This document shows, piece after piece, positions 1-5,398 of a stretch of DNA of 10,200 nt. The stretch's first letter is position 1; every line of letters begins with the position of its first letter. The position numbers and the translations under genes were made by a program. The stretch comes from Akkermansiaceae bacterium UBA6138 (lineage in GTDB: Bacteria > Verrucomicrobiota > Verrucomicrobiia > Verrucomicrobiales > DEV007): assembly GCA_002422425.1 (NCBI GenBank), contig DIVG01000079.1, positions 99,489 through 109,688 of the forward strand, read 5' to 3'. The notes under the pieces were generated by a model. The model had not been told where the DNA came from and searched no databases. It saw nothing but the letters and a program-made list of their open reading frames with translations.

Positions 1-18
1 CGGGGTCGGTGGGGGTTC
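1..18. repeat. Right end of dispersed 71-bp repeat (partial, cut by window edge)
   Basis: The bases CGGGGTCGGTGGGGGTTC are identical to the last 18 bases before the terminal A of the full copies at 2238-2308 and 5328-5398. The following base is G here and A in the other two, so the shared core seems to end at GGTTC. It joins the hsdM fragment in frame. Confidence 0.75.
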
Positions 19-221
19 GATGCTTCGGGGAAAATCCGGCGCTCCATGTTGATGCCCAGCATCTCGGCTTTGTTTTCTTCGTTCGTGTGCAACTCGTCGA
101 GGCGCTTGATGAAAAGGAGGAAGGTCAGCTGTTCGATGACGGACAGAGGGTTGGACACACCACCAGACCAAAAGGCGTTCCATATCTGGTCAATCTGGGT
201 TCGGATGGTGCCATTCAGCAT
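1..221 (-). pseudogene. hsdM: Type I restriction-modification methylase subunit HsdM, N-terminal fragment
   Basis: Reading the minus strand from ATG at 221 gives 73 codons with the typical opening of HsdM, the adenine methyltransferase subunit of type I restriction systems. Motifs seen are IRTQIDQIWNAFWSGG, SNPLSVIEQLTFLLFIKRLDE and ERRIFPEAS, the helical N-terminal domain (HsdM_N) before the SAM-binding N6-methylase domain. An AGGAG lies nine bases upstream of the ATG. The frame continues to base 1, but the last 18 bases are identical to the right end of the dispersed 71-bp repeat, so HsdM similarity stops at about residue 67 and the tail reads NPHRPR. No catalytic motif (NPPF/Y) is present here. 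I infer a gene broken by the repeat, though what lies beyond the window edge cannot be seen. It lies 101 bp downstream of the phosphatase-ARH gene, on the same strand. Confidence 0.8.
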
Positions 222-253
222 CTCGTTCTGCTCCTAAAAGTTGAATGTTGGCA

Positions 254-276
254 CGCTATCGGCTGATGCGATAGCG
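254..276. terminator. Perfect 8-bp hairpin between the phosphatase-ARH gene and hsdM
   Basis: CGCTATCG (254-261), a 7-base loop, then CGATAGCG (269-276) form a perfect inverted repeat in the 101-bp gap downstream of the minus-strand gene ending at 323. There is no strong T-run directly after the stem on either strand, so it may be a weak or factor-assisted terminator, or an mRNA-processing or attenuation structure ahead of hsdM. Confidence 0.4.
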
Positions 277-322
277 GGCAATCCCAACTTTATGGGCGGA
301 TGCGTCTGGGCGCGCTTCAGGG

Positions 323-1774
323 TCAGGTCAACGCTTGCGCCATGCCTTTGATGCGTGGACCCCATGCCACCGTGCGCTGCCAGTTGTCGGGGATTGCTGA
401 TGCGCCGTAGAGCGCGCCAGCCAACTGCCCTGTGATGGCAGCCGTTGTGTCTGCATCCTCGCCAAGATTGGCGGCGAGCAGAACGGCCTCCTTGAAGTCG
501 CCAGTGCGACCTACGCTCCAGAGAGAGGCCTCCAACGAATGCGCAACGTAGCCAGAGGCGCGAATGGCATCGCGCGGCTTTCCGCGCCAGCGGCCAGCCA
601 TGATCGGGCCGATAGCGCCTGCGTAGGGCTCGAGCCGTGCCCGAAGCACCTCGCTGCGCGTGGCGCCCTCTATGGCGTCTGCAAGGGCCTCTGCAAAGGC
701 TACACAGGCGTCTATGGCCTCAGGGGCTGCATGTGTCGTGCGGCTCTGCCGTGCGGCCACATCGCGCAGGAGGGGGTGATTGCTGAAATGGCGGATCGCA
801 ACCGGGGCAAGCCGCATCAGGCTGCCATTGCCCGCCGTCTGCGGGTCTGTTGATCCGGCAAAGCGATCTCCTGACGTCTTCCAACGCGCCAGTGCCTGCC
901 GCGTCGTGATGCCGATATCAAAACACGTGCCTGTGCAGGAGTAGGTGCCTTTCTCATGCCACGCAACGAAGCGGTCCATGAGGTCTTTCTCATCGAGGTG
1001 TGGGTCGACAGTCAGGCTGTCGGCAAGGGCCAGAGCCATGGCTGTGTCGTCTGTCCACTCTCCCGGTTTCAGCCCGAAAGGACCGCCACCTGTCATGTCC
1101 GTCAGGCGCGGATAGGTGTCACGGGCTTTGAACTCCAACGTTGTGCCCACTGCATCGCCCACAGCAAGGCCAAACAGCGCCCCTGTGGCGCGATCTGAGA
1201 TGGCCTGTGCCGTTGTCGCGGGTCGATCCTCTGGAACGGCTTTCAGGCCCCTCACGTAGGCCAGTTGCGCGGCAGTCTGGATCGCGCCGGGCCGGGCTTG
1301 CCGCACCGCTGAGACTGCCGCCTCTGGTGCCAGGCCAAGCTCGGTCAACAGCCGAGCGGCAATGGTTCCTGCTCTGCCAAGGCCACCCTTGCAGTGAACC
1401 AGAATATTGAAGCCCGAGCGCAACTGAGCCCTCAAACCTGCGCCGATTTTCTCCCAATCTTTTTCAAATTTCGTGTCTGGCGTTGACACGTCAGGGATCG
1501 GGAGGTGATGCCACGTCATGTGGCGTGCCCGGACCTCATCGCCCATGGTGTTCACTTTGAGGGTTTCGAGTTCGTGATCCTCGACCAGTGTCACAACCGC
1601 CACTGCATTCCATTTAGCAATCGCATCGAGATCAAGACCAAGGTCACGGTTCCAACTGCCGGACATGGCGCCGGGCTGAACCTTGCCCGGGCAGAAGGTA
1701 ATACCGATCCGCCCTGCGCCATCGAAGAGCTGAACCTCGGCTATTTGAAGTGGGTGAGAAATGCTGGTGCGCAT
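323..1774 (-). CDS. Dual-specificity phosphatase / ADP-ribosylglycohydrolase fusion protein
   Basis: This 483-residue protein has two enzyme domains. Residues about 1-180 are a cysteine-dependent dual-specificity phosphatase (CDKN3-like). The P-loop HCKGGLGRAG has Cys128 and Arg134 (CX5R), and Asp95 in LPIPD is the likely general acid. Residues about 190-480 are an ADP-ribosylglycohydrolase (DraG/ARH family), which removes ADP-ribose from proteins or nucleic acids. It shows GDAVG (206-210), EWTDDT with the metal-binding Thr241-Asp242-Asp243, GNGSLMRLAP (316-324), and NLGEDADTT with Asp440, Asp442 and Thr443. All key residues of both domains are present, so it is probably active. The ATG at 1774 is preceded by GGAG ten bases upstream. 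The protein is predicted cytoplasmic. Its substrates are unknown; reversal of two modifications, or sequential processing of a phosphorylated ADP-ribose product, are possible. The neighbours are broken defence genes, so a defence link is only suggestive. Confidence 0.9.
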   Translation of the reverse strand: MRTSISHPLQIAEVQLFDGAGRIGITFCPGKVQPGAMSGSWNRDLGLDLDAIAKWNAVAVVTLVEDHELETLKVNTMGDEVRARHMTWHHLPIPDVSTPDTKFEKDWEKIGAGLRAQLRSGFNILVHCKGGLGRAGTIAARLLTELGLAPEAAVSAVRQARPGAIQTAAQLAYVRGLKAVPEDRPATTAQAISDRATGALFGLAVGDAVGTTLEFKARDTYPRLTDMTGGGPFGLKPGEWTDDTAMALALADSLTVDPHLDEKDLMDRFVAWHEKGTYSCTGTCFDIGITTRQALARWKTSGDRFAGSTDPQTAGNGSLMRLAPVAIRHFSNHPLLRDVAARQSRTTHAAPEAIDACVAFAEALADAIEGATRSEVLRARLEPYAGAIGPIMAGRWRGKPRDAIRASGYVAHSLEASLWSVGRTGDFKEAVLLAANLGEDADTTAAITGQLAGALYGASAIPDNWQRTVAWGPRIKGMAQALT

Positions 1775-2150
1775 TTAAGGAGAACTCCAGAGTGAACGTG
1801 TGCGAAGGAACCATGCAGAAGCCACCCACCCAAGCGCGGGAGGTTTCCTTTTTATAGGGCGTAGCCTTGAAGACTGTTCTCGAGCTGAATTGAGCTGGTT
1901 CGGTTGCGAAATAAGCAATGCTCAATGAAATGGATTATCGCAGTTGTGATACTAGTCAAGAAAACTTATCATAAACGCGATATTCTGGATGAATGATACG
2001 GCGGCCTGTGGGTATCGTTCGAATGCCTCCCACAAAATACAGAACACCGATGGGAGACCCTTGAGACGCTCGTCTGGCAACGCCACCTCGGTTGGCGCCT
2101 CCCTCTGCATCGTTCTTCTGGCATGTGGGTATGGTGATTAAGGATGTGCC
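1775..2150. other. Non-coding spacer upstream of the phosphatase-ARH gene
   Basis: I see no convincing gene here. Reading frames that cross it run into the repeat at 2238-2308 and resemble no family I know. On the minus strand TATAAA (complement of 1851-1856) lies about 77 bases upstream of the ATG at 1774 and could be a -10 element, but I find no good -35 partner. Two nearly matching stretches, CTGTGGGTAT near 2008 and CATGTGGGTAT near 2123, look like worn direct repeats. The stretch is more AT-rich from about 1865 to 1985 than the surrounding genes. Confidence 0.4.
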
Positions 2151-2155
2151 AGAAA

Positions 2156-2230
2156 GGGGGACGGTGCCTTGTCCAGAAAAGCAAAAAACGTCCCCAAAAC
2201 GGGGACGTCCTGTGCCCAAAAAGGGGACGT
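2156..2230. repeat. Cluster of GGGGAC palindromic repeats (REP-like)
   Basis: The cluster holds GGGGGACG (2156-2163), inverted ACGTCCCC (2188-2195), GGGGACGT (2201-2208) and GGGGACGT (2223-2230), separated by A-rich spacers. ACGTCCCC and GGGGACGT form a perfect 8-bp stem around the 5-base loop AAAAC. Short G-rich palindromes of this kind in clusters are typical of REP sequences mobilised by RAYT transposases, and a RAYT pseudogene lies 290 bp away. This motif differs from the REP copies that directly flank that pseudogene, so it may belong to a different RAYT in the genome. Confidence 0.6.
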
Positions 2231-2237
2231 GTATTAG

Positions 2238-2308
2238 ACTGCTAGGAATTTCCTTTTTCATCCCTTCGGCTCCCTTCCCGCCGAAGGCCCGGGGTCGGTG
2301 GGGGTTCA
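2238..2308. repeat. 71-bp dispersed repeat, full copy 1
   Basis: It is identical over 71 bases to 5328-5398, begins ACTGCTAGGAATTTCC and ends GGGGTTCA. Internal structure: an 11-base palindrome AGGAATTTCCT followed by T-rich bases, a perfect 8-bp stem CCTTCGGC (2263-2270) / GCCGAAGG (2280-2287) with a 9-base pyrimidine loop, then a G-rich right end. Read on the minus strand it is open in one frame (NPHRPRAFGG...). Its right end abuts the interior of a SNF2 helicase fragment. Confidence 0.9.
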
Positions 2309-2458
2309 ACTCTATCTCTCGGGCTTGGCCAAACGCATCCTCATCGCCTCTCCCGCCTCGGTGGCCAGCCAGTGGCAGCGGGAGATGGCCAACAAGTTCC
2401 TGATGCCCTTCTGGCTCGCGACTTCGGCAAAATACGAGGCCATCCATCCTCGTGAACA
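2309..2458 (+). pseudogene. SNF2-type helicase fragment
   Basis: In the frame beginning CTC at 2310 the translation contains GLAKRILIASPASVASQWQ and REMANKFLMPFWLATSAKYE. This matches the motif Ia region of SNF2/RapA-family helicases (hydrophobic strand, P-A-S, QWQxE, then KF). Neither Walker A nor DEAH is present. The left side stops at the 71-bp repeat and the right side runs into the REP-like sequence at 2464, where the frame closes at TAG 2475-2477. About 50 codons remain of a protein normally near 1000 residues. Such helicases occur in DISARM-like and other defence loci, but the fragment is too short to assign a subtype. I infer a relic of a larger gene lost through rearrangement. Confidence 0.65.
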
Positions 2459-2463
2459 TGAAA

Positions 2464-2489
2464 GGGGTCAGTCCTAGAATTTAGAATTT
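2464..2489 (+). repeat. REP-like terminal repeat, left end
   Basis: GGGGTCAGTCCTAG plus AATTTAGAATTT; a perfect inverted match to 3292-3317 and a direct match, with one mismatch, to 3007-3031. It lies 31 bp upstream of the RAYT start codon. Confidence 0.85.
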
Positions 2490-2520
2490 GCGCCTGAATC
2501 CCCGCCATTACCTTCCCTCC

Positions 2521-2928
2521 ATGCCGAGAGCACCACGGATCGAGTACGAAAACGCCGCCTACCACGTCATGGCGCGCGGGAATCATCGTCAGGAAATCGT
2601 TTTCTCCGATGCCGATCGCTTACTTTTCGCAGAAACTCTGGCCGAGGCTTGCTCTCTGGCAAAATTCAAAACCTACGCGTGGGTCCTAATGGATAATCAC
2701 TACTATTAGCTTCTCGAAACGCCCAGAGCCAACCTTGTCGAGGGCATGACCTGGTTTCAGAATGCCTTCACCCGACGCATCAATGCCCGCAATCGACTCT
2801 GGGGCCATCTGTTCGGCGGCCGATATAAAGCGATCCTTATCGAAGGTAACCTCAGTGCGGTCGGCTACACGGGGCGGTGGCAGCGCGACTACCTCAGTGA
2901 AGTCATCGACTACGTCCACCTCAATTGA
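2521..2928 (+). pseudogene. REP-associated tyrosine transposase (RAYT, Y1 HUH family), inactivated
   Basis: The frame from ATG 2521 matches the RAYT branch of IS200-like transposases: MPRAPRIEYENAAYHVMARG, RQEIVFSDADRLLF, YAWVLMDNHY, LLETP, RRINARN.LWGHLFGGRYKAILIE and VIDYVHLN. Three changes indicate loss of function. The HUH motif, normally NHYH, reads H60-Y61-Y62, so the second metal-binding His is lost. The next codon is TAG (2707-2709), after which homology resumes in the same frame with LLETP. Phe83 (2767-2769, in NAFTRRIN) sits where the family has its nucleophilic Tyr. The frame then ends at TGA 2926 right after YVHLN, where relatives continue with PVRAGL and a further C-terminal region. 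I chose ATG 2521 because homology starts there; the upstream TTG at 2488 lies next to the REP and adds no family similarity. Confidence 0.88.
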
Positions 2929-3006
2929 TTCGCTATCGCAAATCTCTGCGGTTTGGCTTCGCGAATTTCCAACCGCTTGCGCGGCAAGGCAGTCCGCTCG
3001 CAATCG

Positions 3007-3031
3007 GGGGTCGGTCCTAGAATTTAGAATT
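3007..3031 (+). repeat. REP-like repeat, internal copy
   Basis: GGGGTCGGTCCTAG followed by AATTTAGAATT, same orientation as 2464-2489 with one A-to-G change. With the inverted copy at 3292-3317 it bounds a segment of about 310 bp holding the second RAYT remnant. Confidence 0.85.
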
Positions 3032-3109
3032 CGTCCATCTCTTCTCCCAAGCCCGCTCTTGCTTCGGCTTATCGTAATCGTGGCTGGCTCGCTGATCGGT
3101 CAGGCGGTC

Positions 3110-3251
3110 GCCACTTTGCGCCAGAGCGCAGGCCTCGGCCGGCGTTTTCGTGAGAAGCACGCGGTTGGAGTCGGAGAAGACGGTTTCCTGGCGGCCAATT
3201 GTCCTGGTCCATGACGCCGTAGTCGGCGTCATCGTGTTCGATCGTGGGGAT
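3110..3251 (-). pseudogene. RAYT transposase 5' remnant, inverted and frameshifted
   Basis: On the minus strand, 3251-3198 encodes IEHDDADYGVMDQDN, matching IEYENAAYHVMARGN of the neighbouring RAYT. After a one-base insertion the match continues in another frame at 3193-3110 as RQETVFSDSNRVLL / TKTPAEACALAQSG, with 16 of 28 residues identical to RQEIVFSDADRLLF / AETLAEACSLAKFK. The remnant ends before the HUH motif. It points opposite to the RAYT pseudogene at 2521 and is clearly diverged from it, so it is an older paralogous fragment rather than a recent duplicate. No start codon or complete product remains. Confidence 0.8.
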
Positions 3252-3291
3252 CGCAGCATCAGGGGAAAGTGATGCCGGGAAAATCAGAAAC

Positions 3292-3340
3292 AAATTCTAA
3301 ATTCTAGGACTGACCCCCGTGATAGGACTGACCCCCGTGA
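3292..3340 (-). repeat. REP-like right end plus 18-bp tandem duplication
   Basis: 3292-3317 is the exact reverse complement of the left end at 2464-2489. Overlapping it, TAGGACTGACCCCCGTGA occurs twice in perfect tandem at 3305-3322 and 3323-3340. This suggests slippage or a second partial REP end. Confidence 0.88.
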
Positions 3341-3549
3341 ACGAGTTAACCGCCTGCTCATTGACACCGGTCTGACCCGTCTGGGTCTTCGCGTGAAACT
3401 GCGCGTGCAGTCCGCTCGTCAGTGTCGATACCAGGAGCACCCCCAGGCAAAATGTTTCGTCATGGCCCTTTTCATCGCGAAGGTGAAGATACGACTTTTT
3501 GAACTCACCCGCAAGACATTACGCGCGATGGGTAGTGGGATTACCGCCT
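3341..3549. other. Spacer between the RAYT element and the SUMF1-like gene, no recognised gene
   Basis: The plus frame that leaves the REP (RERVNRLLIDTGLTRLGLRV near 3336-3395) stays open to 3593 but has no family resemblance I recognise, lacks a ribosome-binding site and overlaps the 3' end of the neighbouring gene. A minus frame containing FCLGVLLVSTLTSGLHA also lacks a start. These could be gene remnants, but I cannot assign them. No clear terminator follows the minus-strand gene ending at 3550. Confidence 0.35.
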
Positions 3550-5178
3550 TTACGGAGTGGAACTCATGGCCACGCGGAAGCCTACGTTTTTGAACCGGTT
3601 GCCTGCGAAGAACGAGTTGCGGAGCGCCGACCGGCAGCGCTCGGCGGAACTGCCGATACAGCCTCCGCGTATCACGCGGTGCGTTCCCCAACCAGGTAGT
3701 ACGGGATCAATCACGGCGCTGCGCGGGTAATCTTCATACGACCCCGCGCACCATTCCCACACGTTTCCATGCATGTCGTGCAAACCCCACGCGTTCGGCG
3801 TTTTTTGGCCCACCGGATGCGTCGTGCCTCCGCTATTTTCCGCAGTCCGGCCCATCTCTTCAATCACTCCCGTTCCTCCGTAGGGCCCGGTTGTCCCTGC
3901 CCGGCACGCATACTCCCACTGCGCTTCGGTCGGCAGAGCAAACTTCCATGGCCGGGGTAAGCGAAAGGTCCGGCCCAGTTTCGTGCAGAAGGCTTCACTT
4001 CCCTCCCAGTTCACAAAATACATCGGGTGGTCGGGACTAATCCCGATGAGGCGCAACCACGGCTGGGTATCGTGGCCTGGCACCAGAGCGTGCTGCTCTT
4101 CCACCGTGGTTTCCATCAACGCGGTCCACTGAGCCTGCGTCACCTCGTATTTGCCCAGCCAGTAGCCTTTCGTCAACTCAACGAGGTGCTGGGTTTCGTC
4201 AGTCTCCCGCCCTACCTCATCGGGCGGGCTGCCCATCAGGAACTTCCCGGGCGGACACCAGCAGAAAACCATTGGAATACCACCAGGTAGCACGATCTCC
4301 AGTTCGTTGCCCACCTCGCCCCGATCGATCTCGGCGAGGGTGAGACGCCGGACCGAGGTTCCTGGGGCGGGGGAGCCGGGGGATGCGACGTCGGTTTCAG
4401 CGGCTGCCACCTCGCGATAGGGCTCGCGCCATTGCCGCACCGCGAGGGCCTCGTCCACCTTCAAGGCCTGAGTCAGGCTCTTCTCGTACGCGGCGAGGGC
4501 GCCGTCGTAGGTGGTCTTGAGTTCCGCCTCCTTCACGTCACGGGCTTCGCTCAGCTTGGCGGTCTCGGCCTCGTAGAGCCGGCGCATCTCGACGAGCTTC
4601 ACGGGCGGCCCGCCCCGTGGTTCGCCTGCGGGCGGCTTCCCTTCGAGGCGCAGGCGCTCAATGCGCCAGAAGAGCAGCGCATCCAGCTCGGCGGCGGCCT
4701 GCGCCGCCGCACCCTCCCGCTCGAGTGCGCCGAGGTAACTGTTTGTGAGCTTTTCGCTCCCCGTTTCAAAGGGCTCGATAGCTTGGCTTGCGAGGGCGGC
4801 TTCGTATTTGGTATGCAGGTCGGCGACGACCTCATCGGGCGGGACGGGGCCGGACGGCGCGGGGACGGGCGCTGGTTCGGGGACGGCAGGTTCAACGGGC
4901 GCGGGAGCAGGCGCGGGCTCGGGCGCGGACTTGGCCTCGGCGACTTCGGGAGCGGGCTGCGGGTCGGGCTTCGTTTCGGCGATTTCGGGCTTGGGCTCTT
5001 CTTCCGGAACGGGCTCCACAAACGCTGGCATGGGCGGTTCGCCGGGCTCGGCAGACTCCTCCGCTGCAGGAGCCTTTACGAGTCGTTCGCTCAGCCACGG
5101 GATTTCGACCCACCCCAGCTTCGCGGCGATCACCGCAAGACCAACGACAATCACGAGGAGGTAGAGGGCGTTCTTCAT
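3550..5178 (-). CDS. Membrane-anchored SUMF1/FGE-like (formylglycine-generating-enzyme family) protein
   Basis: The protein has 542 residues. Residues 4-22 form a single hydrophobic segment (uncleaved anchor or signal). Residues about 36-113 are a Pro/Ala/Glu-rich linker. Residues about 115-260 are charged and helical, likely coiled-coil. Residues about 293-538 are an FGE-sulfatase (SUMF1) domain with MVFCWCPPGKFLMGS, YEVTQAQW, LPTEAQWEYACRAGT, GLHDMHGNVWEWC and GFRVAM. True FGEs use two cysteines spaced five apart after RGGS. Here the segment is RGGCIGSSAERCRSA, with Cys507 and Cys515, so the first copper-binding Cys position is Ser510 and only the second is kept. I therefore doubt oxidase activity; many bacterial members of this family are non-enzymatic or of unknown role. 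The domain probably faces the periplasm. No clear Shine-Dalgarno precedes ATG 5178. No sulfatase gene is nearby. Confidence 0.85.
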   Translation of the reverse strand: MKNALYLLVIVVGLAVIAAKLGWVEIPWLSERLVKAPAAEESAEPGEPPMPAFVEPVPEEEPKPEIAETKPDPQPAPEVAEAKSAPEPAPAPAPVEPAVPEPAPVPAPSGPVPPDEVVADLHTKYEAALASQAIEPFETGSEKLTNSYLGALEREGAAAQAAAELDALLFWRIERLRLEGKPPAGEPRGGPPVKLVEMRRLYEAETAKLSEARDVKEAELKTTYDGALAAYEKSLTQALKVDEALAVRQWREPYREVAAAETDVASPGSPAPGTSVRRLTLAEIDRGEVGNELEIVLPGGIPMVFCWCPPGKFLMGSPPDEVGRETDETQHLVELTKGYWLGKYEVTQAQWTALMETTVEEQHALVPGHDTQPWLRLIGISPDHPMYFVNWEGSEAFCTKLGRTFRLPRPWKFALPTEAQWEYACRAGTTGPYGGTGVIEEMGRTAENSGGTTHPVGQKTPNAWGLHDMHGNVWEWCAGSYEDYPRSAVIDPVLPGWGTHRVIRGGCIGSSAERCRSALRNSFFAGNRFKNVGFRVAMSSTP

Positions 5179-5327
5179 CGGTATATCGACAGTCCAAAAA
5201 GTGAGTTCATTGTGTGCAAGGAAACGGCCTCTTCCGGCGCGGTCCGCGTGCTTAGTAGCTGTGCCCCCTAGTTAGGGAGGGAAATTGACTACGGCCCGGA
5301 AACCCAGACCCCAGTCCCGCCAGCTTA

Positions 5328-5398
5328 ACTGCTAGGAATTTCCTTTTTCATCCCTTCGGCTCCCTTCCCGCCGAAGGCCCGGGGTCGGTGGGGGTTCA
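5328..5398. repeat. 71-bp dispersed repeat, full copy 2
   Basis: Identical over 71 bases to 2238-2308 and in the same orientation, with the same hairpin (CCTTCGGC at 5353-5360 / GCCGAAGG at 5370-5377). Read on the minus strand its first three bases are TGA, which is the stop codon of the truncated gene 5396-5956. The 149 bp between its left end and the start of the SUMF1-like gene at 5178 hold nothing I recognise. Confidence 0.92.

Larger units (their letters stand above)
2464..3317. mobile_element. REP/RAYT element remnant with inverted ends
   Basis: The outer ends are a 26-bp perfect inverted repeat: 2464-2489 reads GGGGTCAGTCCTAG followed by AATTTAGAATTT, and 3292-3317 is its exact reverse complement. 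A third copy, in the left-end orientation with one substitution (GGTCGGTCC), lies inside at 3007-3031. The left part carries a RAYT pseudogene (plus strand). The right part carries a shorter RAYT remnant in the opposite orientation. RAYT genes are known to be flanked by inverted copies of the REP sequences they act on, so I read this as a decayed RAYT locus with a secondary REP-bounded insertion or rearrangement in its right part. Confidence 0.7.

Noticed and set aside
2238..2308. Integron attC site, given repeats at gene ends.
   Set aside because: No GTTRRRY / RYYYAAC core sites are present, the hairpin is only 8 bp, and the adjoining genes are truncated inside domains rather than being complete cassettes.
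1956..2459. Minus-strand open frame of 167 codons spanning the 71-bp repeat.
   Set aside because: It joins unrelated pieces (helicase antisense, the repeat, GGGGAC palindromes) and has no family similarity.
2707..2709. In-frame TAG in the RAYT gene as possible recoding or readthrough.
   Set aside because: The neighbouring HUH histidine and the nucleophilic Tyr are also changed, so decay is the simpler explanation.
3211..3232. Perfect 9-bp hairpin ATGACGCCG / CGGCGTCAT with a 4-base loop.
   Set aside because: It falls in the coding remnant of the inverted RAYT fragment (residues DDADYGVMD) and is explained by the codons; there is no T-run and no position relative to a gene end.
3393..3593. 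Plus-strand 66-codon open frame right of the REP element.
   Set aside because: No ribosome-binding site or recognisable homology, and it overlaps the end of the SUMF1-like gene.
4432..5271. Long plus-strand open frame opposite the SUMF1-like gene.
   Set aside because: It is a GC-driven shadow over the Pro/Ala-rich linker; the minus strand has a clear domain and membrane anchor.
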